This document shows, in pieces, positions 41,378 to 50,289 of a stretch of DNA of 64,000 nucleotides (positions are counted from its first letter, which is position 1; the number at the start of each line of letters is the position of its first letter). A model generated the notes under the pieces. It was not told the origin of the DNA and searched no databases. It was given only the letters and a program-made list of their open reading frames with translations. This DNA is from Planctomycetota bacterium (GTDB taxonomy: Bacteria; Planctomycetota; Brocadiia; SM23-32; JAKLEA01): assembly GCA_022711755.1 (NCBI GenBank), contig JAKLEA010000016.1, forward strand, positions 62,001 to 126,000. The letters run 5' to 3'. Both the position numbers and the translations under genes were made by a program.

Positions 41378-42460
41378 TCAGAAGATGATTGCAGCCCCGG
41401 CGAATATTGAATGCGCCGTGTAATCCTCAATGCCCAGAGTCGTCCTTGCGCCGGCGAAAACCTTGATTCCGGGCGCGATCCCCACGCCGACCTGCCCGGT
41501 CAGCAGGTAATAGCAATCGGGGAAATCCCTCGGCCCGCGATCATCTTCAAGAATGTCCCCCCTGACGGCTGACGCGCTCAGCATGACGCGCTCGTGGACC
41601 GGGACGCCGACGATCGGGCCGAACATGGTCTCGCGTGAGTACCATTGCCCGCCGTGATCGCAAACGCTGAACGCGCAGAGCGACGAAAGGCCGATTATGA
41701 CCGGGCCGAAATCCTTGCTGGCGGTCAGGAACGGGCCTGCCGCCCCTACGTTCTGATAATCATGCTTCGTGTCCTCCTGGCGCTGATAACCGCTTCCGAC
41801 CGGGCTTGAGTAACTGATGTCGTACGTGCCTTCGACCGACGTGCAGACCAGTACCCACCCGCCGACTGCGCCGATGTTGACGGTCACGGGGTCCTTTTCA
41901 TCCTCGCTGAGAATCTCATACGAAGAGAATGCGCCGACTCCGCTTGCGTTGACCTTTACGTCGCACGTGTGGCGGATGTCCATTGTGAAGGTTCCTGAAG
42001 TCATCGGCTTGGCGACGCAGTGCGTGGACTTAGCCTCCGCTTCCGTGTGGTGAAACGGGACAATAAAACCGTATCGGAGCCGCCCCTGCCTCCTGATCGC
42101 CCCGGCCAGCCCTGTCCCGAAGCGGAAACCTTTCAGTTCAGGCCAGTGATAATCGTTCTCGCCGCCTTTGTATTCGAACCGTTCAAGGTCGGCGGCCGGC
42201 GGGATGCGCGTTTCAGTTATCGGGCCGGATTCTTCATCCTTGTCGGCAACCGGCCCCGCCGGAAGTGGAAGCGGGCTGGCGATGACGTCGAATACGTTAC
42301 GGCTGATGATCCGGACCGGGCCGAGGGGCAGGACGCCCATCTCCTCGACGGTATGGTACGGAACTTTCATCTGCGGGATGGACTGTGCGCTGGCGAGGCT
42401 CCCGAAAAGGGTGGCGCACAACAGTACAGCGGCGGGCAACGGACTTCTGGCGCGGTCCAT
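41378..42460 (-). CDS. Secreted, probable outer-membrane beta-barrel protein, hypothetical
   Basis: 360 residues. A clear signal peptide (about 1-25, ending ASAQS) is followed by a Pro-rich spacer and alternating hydrophobic/polar strands from about 105 onward. The chain ends in AHSIFAGAAIIF, with a terminal Phe as in outer-membrane barrels. Several Cys residues (CVAKP, HTCDV, LVCTS, SSLCAF, DCYYL) may form disulfides. AGGAG precedes the ATG. I recognise no named family; a small barrel or porin-like protein is inference from the strand pattern. Confidence 0.55.
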   Translation of the reverse strand: MDRARSPLPAAVLLCATLFGSLASAQSIPQMKVPYHTVEEMGVLPLGPVRIISRNVFDVIASPLPLPAGPVADKDEESGPITETRIPPAADLERFEYKGGENDYHWPELKGFRFGTGLAGAIRRQGRLRYGFIVPFHHTEAEAKSTHCVAKPMTSGTFTMDIRHTCDVKVNASGVGAFSSYEILSEDEKDPVTVNIGAVGGWVLVCTSVEGTYDISYSSPVGSGYQRQEDTKHDYQNVGAAGPFLTASKDFGPVIIGLSSLCAFSVCDHGGQWYSRETMFGPIVGVPVHERVMLSASAVRGDILEDDRGPRDFPDCYYLLTGQVGVGIAPGIKVFAGARTTLGIEDYTAHSIFAGAAIIF

Positions 42461-43123
42461 GCGTGACTCCTGAGCAGGCTAAGCAAGTGGTCTTTGCGCG
42501 CATGCGCTCAATGAAGCAAAAAAAGAGTACCAACTTTATCCATGAGTACAGATAAGAGTCAAGCGAATCCGCCGATTTTCAGTACGGCGTCAGTCACGGA
42601 CGCATCTCCCTGGAGTGCGTTCGTCCGCTTTGCGGACGCGCTTGCCTGCGCCTTGCCGTTGCGTTCGAGCATTTTGCGCGCGCTTGCTTGCGCTTCGCTG
42701 AATCCGGCAGTTTCCAACCCCGGCAAGCCGGGGGAAACGGCAAGGCGGCAGCAAGACTGCCGCAATCCAAATTACGGCCGCCCGCCCGTCAGTGACCCCT
42801 TACGATTTTCGGACAATCAGCTGTCAATGGATGCGCCAACGCAGATGGGTGTGGTTCCAGAAACCGTTGAATTTTATTTCCGATGTGCCGCTTTCATGCC
42901 CGAATAGGATGTCACGCTCAAAACTGTTCTCCGGTATAATGCAACCGTGCTGTCCAAGGCCAAAGTCCAGGATGAATCCTGGCCGAGACGTCTGTGAGAC
43001 GCGCATAAAACGGGATTTCTCAGCAGTCACGGCGTCTGAGAGCGTGTATGAAAAGTGCGCCAACAGGGTGGGTTCTTTGAACCCACGCGGACCGCGCCGG
43101 CCCGGGCGTAATGGAGAATCGCA
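42461..43123. other. 663-bp gene-free, hairpin-rich region
   Basis: No convincing gene is seen. Hairpins include CGTCCGC/GCGGACG (42622-42638), CCCCGGC/GCCGGGG (42718-42733, extended by GTTT/AAAC) and GCGGCAG/CTGCCGC (42745-42763), all inside a repetitive GC-rich tract. The far end has the palindrome at 43068. The region looks like a cluster of degenerate interspersed repeats. Confidence 0.5.
43068..43086. repeat. Palindromic element GTGGGTTC/GAACCCAC
   Basis: A perfect 8-bp stem, GTGGGTTC (43068-43075) and GAACCCAC (43079-43086), with a TTT loop, about 40 bp before the UroD-like gene. It shares the GGGTT..AACCC core with elements at 38284 and 53055. Confidence 0.6.
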
Positions 43124-44338
43124 ATGAACTCGAGAGAACGCGTGCTGGCTGTCTTCGATCACAAGGTCCCGGACAGGCTTCCGCTGGATTTCGGCGGCCT
43201 TGCCGACACAGGCATCTCCGCCGCCGGTTATAACCGCCTAAAGGCCGCCATCGGCATTCAGGAGGAACGAACGAGAGTTCTGGACCTCTACATGCAGTCG
43301 GCCAAGGTCGGCGAGATGATCCGGCAGCGTTTTCACCTCGACTGCGCGCTGCTGCACATCGAGGCCAACGCCTATCGCCCGTGGACGCTGCGCGACGGAA
43401 CGCAGGCGGAAGTCCCCGCCGGCTGGCAGCCCATTCAGCAGGCCGACGGCTCCCATGTCGTGATGGGGCCGGGCGGCAAACCGCTCGTCAAGCGCCTTCC
43501 TGACTCCTACACCTTCAGCCCGTGCGGCCCGCTCTGCCCCGGCCTGACGCGCGAGGAGGACATCCCGAAATATATGCCGGTGGTCCGCATCATGGATCGC
43601 CCGCCATACATTGACGAAACGCTGGAAGAACTCGCCGCGCGCGCAAAGAGTCTGTGCGAAAACTCGAATTACGCGATAGTCGGCTACTTCGGCGGGCACG
43701 TTTATGCCGCCGCGACATACCTGCGCGGGATAGAGAATTTCATGTGCGACCTGGTCGAGCGTCCGACCTTCTGCCGCGCGCTGATGGAAGCCATCGCGGA
43801 TGCGCATATCCGCGAGTTCGACCATTACATAAAGGCTCTCGGTCCATGGATTCAGATCGTCCAGGTGGCGGATGACCTGGGAACTCAGTTGGGGCCGCAG
43901 ATAAGCCCGGCGATGTTCCGCGAGATCGTCCGCCCGCCGATGGAAAGGCTTTATCGCCATATCCGCGGACGCACGGATTGCAGGCTCGTGCTTCATTCCT
44001 GCGGATCGGTCTATCGCTTCATCCCCGATCTTATCGAGATGGGCGTGCAGGGGCTGAACCCGGTTCAGATTTCAGCGGCGCAGATGGATCCGCCGACGCT
44101 CAAGCGCGAATTCGGCAAAGACATTGTCTTCTGGGGCGGCGGATGCGACACGCAACGCGTCCTGCCGAGGGGGACGCCGGCGGAGGTCGCGGCGGAGGTG
44201 CGGCTGCGCATTGACCAGCTTGGCAAAGGCGGCGGGATGGTCTTCGCGCAGGTCCACAACATCCAGCCCGAAGTCCCGCCGGAGAATATAATCGCCATGC
44301 TTGATACGGCTTATGAATACGGCGCGAAAATATACTGA
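43124..44338 (+). CDS. Uroporphyrinogen decarboxylase-like (URO-D superfamily) protein, copy 2
   Basis: 404 residues. The family N-terminus NSRERVLAVFDHKVPDRLPLDF is followed by VQVADDLGTQLGPQISPAMF, LVLHSCGSVYRFIPDLIEMG and VFWGGGCDTQRVLP near the C-terminus. It is longer than the copy at 4308 and belongs to the same uncharacterised methyltransferase-like branch. The HSCGS and GGGCDTQ segments could contribute metal or thiol ligands. GGAG precedes the ATG. A Gfo/Idh oxidoreductase follows, as in the other locus. A role in heme synthesis is unlikely. Confidence 0.82.
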   Translation: MNSRERVLAVFDHKVPDRLPLDFGGLADTGISAAGYNRLKAAIGIQEERTRVLDLYMQSAKVGEMIRQRFHLDCALLHIEANAYRPWTLRDGTQAEVPAGWQPIQQADGSHVVMGPGGKPLVKRLPDSYTFSPCGPLCPGLTREEDIPKYMPVVRIMDRPPYIDETLEELAARAKSLCENSNYAIVGYFGGHVYAAATYLRGIENFMCDLVERPTFCRALMEAIADAHIREFDHYIKALGPWIQIVQVADDLGTQLGPQISPAMFREIVRPPMERLYRHIRGRTDCRLVLHSCGSVYRFIPDLIEMGVQGLNPVQISAAQMDPPTLKREFGKDIVFWGGGCDTQRVLPRGTPAEVAAEVRLRIDQLGKGGGMVFAQVHNIQPEVPPENIIAMLDTAYEYGAKIY

Positions 44339-44512
44339 TCCGCATATGGCCAGTTGCCGTGAGTCCATTCATGCCGGCATGGCGGACAGCAATGTCGGAA
44401 ATCGTCCGCGCACGATTGGCTATTGCCCGCGGGGTGAAAAGGAATTATCGTAGATGCCCGGCGTAAAAACAGAATCCCCTACGGGGTTTCCCGACTAATA
44501 AGGAGAACGGAC

Positions 44513-45631
44513 ATGGCACGGAAAGTCGTCAAGGAAGCAAAGCGCGGGGTGCTCAGAGTCGGCGTCGTCGGTCTGCGCGGCATCGGATCAAGTCACGCGG
44601 ACTGTCACCTGAAGGACCCGCTCGCGGAACTGGTGGCGGTGTGCGACGTCGTGAAGCAGCGCGCGGACGACGCGGCGAAGAAGCGCAACGTCCGGGCCTA
44701 CTACTCGCTGTCCGACATGCTCAAGAACGAGGACCTTGACATCGTTGACGTATGCACGGGCGGCTATGAAAACGGAAGCTGGCACTTCGAGCCGGCGATG
44801 GAGGCCCTGGAGGCCGGCAAGAACGTCCTTGTCGAAAAGCCCCTGTCAAACGACGTAGGCGAGGCGCGCCAGATGGTCGCCAAGGCAGCGGAAAAGAAGG
44901 TCTACCTCGGCTGCAACCTCAATCATTATTTTACCCCTCCCGCGGACATGGCGCGGAAGTACATCGCCGAGGGCAAGATCGGCGAAATGGTCTACTGCCT
45001 GCACAAGATGGGCTTCTCCGCCGGCGAGGATAATTACGGCCCGACGACATCTTCGCGCTTCAAGGACCTGCCCTACGCGCACCTGAAGGCGTTCCTGTCG
45101 CACCCCTTCAGCGTCATGCGGAACTTCTGTGGAGACGTTACACATGTCCAGGCATTCGTCAACCGCCCCGGCTTCCGCCGCAGGGTCAACGATGTGATGC
45201 TCTCATCCGTCAGCATCCATGTGAAATTCGCCAATGACACGGCGGGGTACCTCCTGAGCCAGCGCGGAGACGCCGCGTATGGTCTTGGCGGATGGTGGAG
45301 CATCGAGGTCGCCGGAACCAAGGGCACGTTCTGCATCGAGAACTGTATTGAGAAGATCACATACTGGCAGGCGACGAAGCCGGGCGAGCCGATAGTCACC
45401 ACTTCCGGCGAGACGGATTTCGGCAAGACCTTCCCCCTGCGCATACACGCGTTCCTTGAGGACGTGACCAACCGCGTGCCGCGTGAATCTCTGCGAGCAT
45501 CGGGGCGAGACGCGCTGGCGGCGCTGGAATACACATGGGCCGTCATGGAGTCCTACGAACAGGGCGGCAAGCTGGTCAGGCCCCATCCGCTTCCGCCGGT
45601 TCACGGCGAGCCGACGGTTCTGCTGGATTAG
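44513..45631 (+). CDS. Gfo/Idh/MocA-family NAD(P)-dependent oxidoreductase, copy 2
   Basis: 372 residues. The Rossmann segment RVGVVGLRGIGSSHADCH has an extra residue in the glycine loop, followed by VCDVVKQRADDAAKK and the lysine signature VEKPLSNDV. The C-terminal domain contains HMGF-like substrate segments and SIEVAGTKGTFCIEN. AAGGAG precedes the ATG. It follows the second UroD-like gene and repeats the pairing seen at 4.3-6.4 kb, although the two oxidoreductases are only distantly alike. The substrate is unknown. Confidence 0.88.
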   Translation: MARKVVKEAKRGVLRVGVVGLRGIGSSHADCHLKDPLAELVAVCDVVKQRADDAAKKRNVRAYYSLSDMLKNEDLDIVDVCTGGYENGSWHFEPAMEALEAGKNVLVEKPLSNDVGEARQMVAKAAEKKVYLGCNLNHYFTPPADMARKYIAEGKIGEMVYCLHKMGFSAGEDNYGPTTSSRFKDLPYAHLKAFLSHPFSVMRNFCGDVTHVQAFVNRPGFRRRVNDVMLSSVSIHVKFANDTAGYLLSQRGDAAYGLGGWWSIEVAGTKGTFCIENCIEKITYWQATKPGEPIVTTSGETDFGKTFPLRIHAFLEDVTNRVPRESLRASGRDALAALEYTWAVMESYEQGGKLVRPHPLPPVHGEPTVLLD

Positions 45632-45712
45632 CGCATTCTGGAGCGCGCCGGCCGCGCGGAAAGCGTCACTTCCGCGCATCTGCGCGTTTGGCTGTGTAGT
45701 CAGGCAATTATG

Positions 45713-45743
45713 ATGCGTAAGCCGCTCGCTGCGGCTTGCGCAT
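45713..45743. repeat. 13-bp hairpin directly before a start codon
   Basis: ATGCGTAAGCCGC (45713-45725) pairs with GCGGCTTGCGCAT (45731-45743) with one G-U pair and a TCGCT loop. Only nine pyrimidine-rich bases separate it from the ATG at 45753, leaving no purine-rich ribosome site. It may be a terminator, a REP-type repeat or a translation brake. Confidence 0.5.
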
Positions 45744-45752
45744 CCTTCTTCC

Positions 45753-47207
45753 ATGTCCGTATCGCTTTTCGCATCAACATTCCTTTTTCTGGCTCTCTGC
45801 GGCATTGCCGCCGCCGACGGCGGAATTCCCGCCGCTGAGGACGGGGCAGTCGAACGCGACGTTGCCTTCACATCCGATTGCGACGGATCGGAACAGCGTT
45901 ACGTCCTCATCCTCCCCGGCGGTTTCGATCCCGAGAAGCGCCGCGACGTTCTGATTGCCCTTCACGGTCACGGTTCCGACAGGTGGCAGTTCGTCCGCGA
46001 TCCCCGCGACGAATGCCGCGCAACCCGGGACGCCGCCGCGAAACACGGCATGATCTTCGTCTCCCCGGATTATCGGGCGAAGACCTCATGGATGGGGCCG
46101 AAGGCCGAAAGCGACCTTGTCCAGATCATCGTATCGCTCAGGCGCGAATTCAGCGTCGGGGACGTAATCCTTTGCGGCGGATCTATGGGCGGTGCGGCGT
46201 GCCTGACGTTCGCGGCGCTGCATCCCGGACTGGTTGACGGCGTCGTGTCAATGAACGGCACGGCCAACCTGGTCGAATATCCGAACTTTCTGGACGCAAT
46301 CGCCGAGTCCTTCGGGGGGGGCAAAACCCAGGTTCCTGAAGAATACCGCAAGCGAAGCGCGGAGTTTTTTCCGCAACGCCTGACGATGCCGATAGCCTTC
46401 ACCGTCGGTGGGAAGGACGAATCCGTTCCGCCGCAGAGCGTTTTGCGGCTGGCCGAGGCACTGAAGAAGACGAACCGTAACGCGCTCCTGATCCATGACG
46501 GGAACGGCGGGCATGTTACAAGCTACGCCGACGCTGCACAGGCGCTGGATTTTGTCATCGTCAGGGCGACGGGGGACGCGCCAGGATCGGCGCGCCACTT
46601 CGAGCAGGAGGTCCGCGCAATCGAGGAACGGGATCGCTCGAATCCCCCGCCCGCAGGCGCGACGCTCTTCGCCGGCAGTTCCAGCATCCGCATGTGGGCG
46701 ACGCTGGCCGGGGACATGAAACCGATGACGGTTATCAACCACGGCTTCGGCGGATCGCAACTGCCGGACGTGCTGCATTACATGGACCGCCTCGTCATGC
46801 CCGTCAAGCCCTCGCGGATCGTGCTTTACTGCGGGGAGAACGATATCCAGTCCGGACGGACTCCGCAGCAGGTTGCCGACGACTTTCGATCGTTTGTTGC
46901 CGTCGTCCGGGAACATGGAATCGCGGGGCCGATATGCTATGTCTCAATGAAACCCAGCCCCTCTCGCTGGGTGAAGTGGCCGGATTTTCTGGAGGGGAAC
47001 CGCCTGATCCGCGAATCATGCGATAGGGGGCAGGGCCTTTTCTATATTGACGTCGCGCAGGCCATGCTCGGTCAGGACGGCAGACTGCTTCCGGACATAT
47101 GGCTTGAGGACAAGCTGCATATGAACGAAAAGGGATATCGAATCTGGACTCCCATCATCCGCGCCGCGCTTGATGTCACAGGCAAAGAAGGGCAAAGACG
47201 AGAATGA
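45753..47207 (+). CDS. Secreted two-domain hydrolase: alpha/beta-hydrolase plus SGNH esterase
   Basis: 484 residues with a signal peptide (1-21). Domain 1 (about 35-270) is a PHB-depolymerase/esterase-like alpha/beta hydrolase with nucleophile elbow GGSMGG (S144), D222 in GGKDESVPP and H254 in GGHVTSY. Domain 2 (about 300-475) is an SGNH/GDSL hydrolase with GSSS (about 308-311), GFGGS, GEND (N363) and DKLH (D453/H456). Both active sites look complete. Together they could remove ester groups such as acetyl or feruloyl from polysaccharides. It follows the UroD-like/Gfo pair. The substrate is inferred only from the family. Confidence 0.86.
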   Translation: MSVSLFASTFLFLALCGIAAADGGIPAAEDGAVERDVAFTSDCDGSEQRYVLILPGGFDPEKRRDVLIALHGHGSDRWQFVRDPRDECRATRDAAAKHGMIFVSPDYRAKTSWMGPKAESDLVQIIVSLRREFSVGDVILCGGSMGGAACLTFAALHPGLVDGVVSMNGTANLVEYPNFLDAIAESFGGGKTQVPEEYRKRSAEFFPQRLTMPIAFTVGGKDESVPPQSVLRLAEALKKTNRNALLIHDGNGGHVTSYADAAQALDFVIVRATGDAPGSARHFEQEVRAIEERDRSNPPPAGATLFAGSSSIRMWATLAGDMKPMTVINHGFGGSQLPDVLHYMDRLVMPVKPSRIVLYCGENDIQSGRTPQQVADDFRSFVAVVREHGIAGPICYVSMKPSPSRWVKWPDFLEGNRLIRESCDRGQGLFYIDVAQAMLGQDGRLLPDIWLEDKLHMNEKGYRIWTPIIRAALDVTGKEGQRRE

Positions 47208-47405
47208 CATCTCCCCGGATCGCCATACCCGCAAAGCCTTCCTGCCGCGCTAAGTCCGTATAAAAGGTCTGATATCATCGCGAAGAACAGATTGAACAGG
47301 TTGAGGCGACATTGACGACGGGCGCGGGCAATGATATAAAGACATCGTTCTTCAAGAATCTGCCGCCCGGACGCGCCCGGGCTTTCACCCGCCGGAAACA
47401 CAAAC

Positions 47406-48173
47406 GTGATTGACATTCACTGCCATATGCTGCCGGGGCTTGACGACGGTCCGGAAGACATGTCCGGATTCCTGGAAATGGCCCGCATGGCCGCGGCGGA
47501 CGGGATCAAGACCGTCGTCGGCACGCCGCACGTTCTTGATGGGCGGTATGAGGCGCAGGGACCGCGCGTGCTGGAGACCGTGGAGCAGGCCCGCAAGGCC
47601 ATGGCCGACGCGGGAATCGCGCTGGAACTCCTTCCCGGCAGCGATACCCATATGAACGACAACCTGATCGCCAAGCTCAACAGCGGCGACGTCCTCACCG
47701 TCGGCAACGGGGGGCGCTACCTCCTTCTGGAGATTTCAGGACCGCTGGTCATACAGAGCCTGCGGGAGCTGTTCTTCGAGCTGGGGCTGAAACGCATCCG
47801 CTGCATCCTCACCCACCCCGAACGGCATCCCGAAGTCCAGCATAATCCGCAGAGCCTGATGGAAGTGCTGGAGGGCAGTTGCCTTGTGCAGATAACAACG
47901 ACCAGCCTGACCGGCGGATTCGGCCCCACGGCGCAGACGTGTTCGCGCACGCTGCTGGAGCACCGCATGGTCCACGTCGTCGCCACCGACGCGCACAACA
48001 CGAAATCCCGTCCGCCAATACTCTCCCAGGCGCTGGAGGAGACGCGCGACTTCCTGGGCGAGCACGCCGATTTCCTCTTCAAGAACAATCCCCGGGCGAT
48101 CCTTGACGGCAAGGAAATCCCCTACAATCCGGAGCCGCGCCCCTTCAGGCGCAGGTTCTTCGGACTCTTCTGA
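47406..48173 (+). CDS. PHP-domain phosphatase, CpsB/CapC (YwqE) type
   Basis: 255 residues. The metal-binding PHP motifs are MIDIHCHMLPGLDDGP (H5, H7), VVGTPH, LLPGSDTHM, LTHPERHP and ATDAHN. These match the manganese-dependent tyrosine-protein phosphatases that control bacterial tyrosine kinases of capsule and exopolysaccharide export. The start is a GTG at 47406. No capsule kinase gene is adjacent, but a polysaccharide operon lies 5 kb away. glyQ follows after 33 bp. Confidence 0.88.
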   Translation: MIDIHCHMLPGLDDGPEDMSGFLEMARMAAADGIKTVVGTPHVLDGRYEAQGPRVLETVEQARKAMADAGIALELLPGSDTHMNDNLIAKLNSGDVLTVGNGGRYLLLEISGPLVIQSLRELFFELGLKRIRCILTHPERHPEVQHNPQSLMEVLEGSCLVQITTTSLTGGFGPTAQTCSRTLLEHRMVHVVATDAHNTKSRPPILSQALEETRDFLGEHADFLFKNNPRAILDGKEIPYNPEPRPFRRRFFGLF

Positions 48174-48206
48174 CAACCCCGCCGCGAGCGGAAAGCCGAC
48201 TGCAAG

Positions 48207-49085
48207 ATGAACTTCCAGGAAACAATACTCAGACTTCAGGACTTCTGGGCGCGTTACGGCTGCGTCATCGCGCAGCCGGCCGGCCTTGAGGTCGGCGCCG
48301 GAACCTTCAACCAGCACACTTTCCTCCGCTCGCTCGGGCCGGAGCCATGGAACGTGGCCTACGTCGAGCCGTGCCGCAGGCCGACTGACGGACGCTACGG
48401 CGAAAACCCGAACAGACTCCAGCACTACTACCAATACCAGGTCATCCTCAAGCCCGCCCCGGCCGATTCTCAGGAGATATACCTGGCCAGCCTGCGCCAC
48501 CTCGGAATTGACCCGGCGAAACACGACCTGCGCTTCGTTGAGGATGACTGGGAGTCGCCGACTCTCGGCGCGACGGGCCTGGGCTGGGAGGTCTGGCTGG
48601 ACGGCATGGAGGTCACGCAGTTCACCTACTTCCAGATGGTCGGCAGCATGCAGCTTGACCCCATCTGCACGGAGCTGACCTACGGTCTGGAGCGCATATC
48701 CATGTTCATCCAGGGCAAGGAAAGCATCTTCGACCTTGAATGGGCCCCCGGCGTGACCTACGGCGACGTTCACAAGGAGGGGGAGATACAGTTCAGCAAG
48801 TTCAACTTCGAGATGGCGGACGTGGAGTCCTTCTCCCGGATGTTCGATATGTGCGAGAAGCAGTGCATGGAGCTGGTGGAAAAACAGTTGCCGCTTCCAG
48901 CCTACGAGTTCACGCTGAAGTGCTCGCACTACTTCAACCTGCTGGACGCGCGCGGGGCGATCGGCGTCACGCAGCGCACAGGCTACATAGCCCGCGTGCG
49001 CAAATTGGCCCGGATGGTTGCCGAGACATATCTGAAGCAGCGCGAGGAAATGGGCTTCCCCCTGTTGAAGAAGGCGGCGGGCTGA
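48207..49085 (+). CDS. glyQ: Glycine--tRNA ligase alpha subunit
   Basis: 292 residues, the usual size of the alpha subunit of the bacterial alpha2beta2 glycyl-tRNA synthetase, which holds the class II active site. Motifs seen: FWARYGCVIAQP, GAGTFNQHTFLRSLG, RRPTDGRYGENPNRLQHYYQYQ and WLDGMEVTQFTYFQMVG. The beta subunit gene glyS, commonly the next gene, is not here: a 204-bp gap and hypA follow. glyS must be elsewhere in the genome. Confidence 0.97.
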   Translation: MNFQETILRLQDFWARYGCVIAQPAGLEVGAGTFNQHTFLRSLGPEPWNVAYVEPCRRPTDGRYGENPNRLQHYYQYQVILKPAPADSQEIYLASLRHLGIDPAKHDLRFVEDDWESPTLGATGLGWEVWLDGMEVTQFTYFQMVGSMQLDPICTELTYGLERISMFIQGKESIFDLEWAPGVTYGDVHKEGEIQFSKFNFEMADVESFSRMFDMCEKQCMELVEKQLPLPAYEFTLKCSHYFNLLDARGAIGVTQRTGYIARVRKLARMVAETYLKQREEMGFPLLKKAAG

Positions 49086-49208
49086 AACAAGTTGACGGAT
49101 CGGTCAGGCATGTCTCTTCCCTCTTCCGTCGCTCAAGCAGGTTGGATGCTATTTCAGTTTTTCCCTCTCATGCCGGAAGAGCGGGCTGGCCGTCACATTA
49201 GTTTCTTT

Positions 49209-49229
49209 CCCTCTCCCGCCGGGAGAGGG
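49209..49229. repeat. Perfect 10-bp palindrome of an interspersed-repeat type
   Basis: CCCTCTCCCG (49209-49218) and CGGGAGAGGG (49220-49229) around a single C, followed by CGCTTG/CAAGCG and GGGTGAGGGG. GGGAGAGGG..GGGTGAGGG elements are common interspersed repeats in many bacteria. It lies between glyQ and hypA and may also end the glyQ transcript. Confidence 0.6.
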
Positions 49230-49289
49230 TGGCGCTTGCTTGCAAGCGACGGGTGAGGGGGGGATAATTCGCTCAGCAGGTACGGCGCG

Positions 49290-49631
49290 ATGCACGAATT
49301 CTCATTCGCTGAACAGGTTCTTGAGGGCATAATCACGGAACTCGGCCCGTATCCGGAGGCGAAAGTCGTCAGGATCAGGCTCCGCGCGGCTCCGGCGCTG
49401 GCCATTGAACCTGCAAGTCTTCGATTCGCCCTTGAAAGTCTCTCAGAGGGAACGCCAGCCGAAGGCGCGAAGATAGAGATCGAAAAAGGGGAAGCCCAGG
49501 CGGAATGCCCGAAGTGCGGGAGGATTGACGCACCGGCAACGCCGGATTCCATTTGTCCGAAATGCGGAAAGCCGGGCCTGTCCCCGGCGGAGGCTGAACT
49601 GATAATCGAGGAGATCGAACTGGATGGGTAA
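49290..49631 (+). CDS. hypA: Hydrogenase nickel-insertion accessory protein HypA
   Basis: 113 residues. The N-terminal MHE supplies the nickel-binding His2, and the zinc finger has C73/C76 and C89/C92 (CPKC and CPKC). HypA works with HypB to deliver nickel to the hydrogenase large subunit, or to urease in some organisms. It overlaps hypB by 8 bp. No hydrogenase or hypCDEF genes are in the window. Confidence 0.92.
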   Translation: MHEFSFAEQVLEGIITELGPYPEAKVVRIRLRAAPALAIEPASLRFALESLSEGTPAEGAKIEIEKGEAQAECPKCGRIDAPATPDSICPKCGKPGLSPAEAELIIEEIELDG

Positions 49632-50289
49632 GAAGATCAAGCTTGACAGAATCGTGAAAGCGCCCGGGCACAAGCTGGCAAAAGAGCTTCAGACATTTTT
49701 CAGGGAACACGGGATATTCGTCGTGAACCTGATTGGATCGCCCGGCTCCGGAAAGACCTCCCTGCTTGAAGCCCTTGCCCCGCTGCTTGGTAACCGCGCC
49801 GCTGTCATCGAGGGCGACCTGGCCACGGACGAGGACGCCCGCCGCCTCAACAAGCTCGGTCTGCGCTCGTTCCAGATCAACACGGTTGACGCCTGCCACC
49901 TTGACCCCGGTATGATCCGCGACGCACTCCAGAATATGCAGTTGGACGGGGTGGAACTCCTCTTCATCGAGAACGTCGGCAACCTGGTCTGCCCGGCCAG
50001 CTTCAACATCGGGGAGGACATGAAGGTCGCCGTCGTCTCCGTCACCGAGGGGGACGATAAGCCTGCAAAATATCCCACTGCCATAGAGGTGTCGTCAGCG
50101 ATGGTCGTGACGAAAATTGACCTGCTGCCGTATCTGAAATGCGATGTGGAGAGGATGAAGCGGGACGCTCGCGCTCACAGACCGGACATCCAATGTTTCA
50201 TAGTCTCAGCCCAAACAGGCGAAGGCGTCAGAGAATACCTGGCATGGATGGAAGAACAGGCTGAGGGGGCGCTACAACATCAGGAGTGA
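49624..50289 (+). CDS. hypB: Hydrogenase nickel-insertion GTPase HypB
   Basis: 221 residues of a SIMIBI-class GTPase with P-loop GSPGSGKT (38-45), the switch-side metal site TVDACHLDP (C91/H92) plus C123 in GNLVCPASF, VTEGDDKPAKYP and the guanine motif TKIDLLPY. It lacks an N-terminal His-rich or CxxCGC nickel-storage segment. It hydrolyses GTP to drive nickel transfer with HypA, whose gene overlaps it. A spacer of 269 bp separates it from the ABC importer. Confidence 0.95.
   Translation: MGKKIKLDRIVKAPGHKLAKELQTFFREHGIFVVNLIGSPGSGKTSLLEALAPLLGNRAAVIEGDLATDEDARRLNKLGLRSFQINTVDACHLDPGMIRDALQNMQLDGVELLFIENVGNLVCPASFNIGEDMKVAVVSVTEGDDKPAKYPTAIEVSSAMVVTKIDLLPYLKCDVERMKRDARAHRPDIQCFIVSAQTGEGVREYLAWMEEQAEGALQHQE

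Noticed and set aside
42542..42907. 121-codon frame in the hairpin-rich gap
   Set aside because: Low-complexity product from repeat DNA, no ribosome site, no similarity I recognise.
47736..48929. 397-codon minus-strand frame across the PHP phosphatase and glyQ
   Set aside because: It covers two convincing genes and their junction on the opposite strand.
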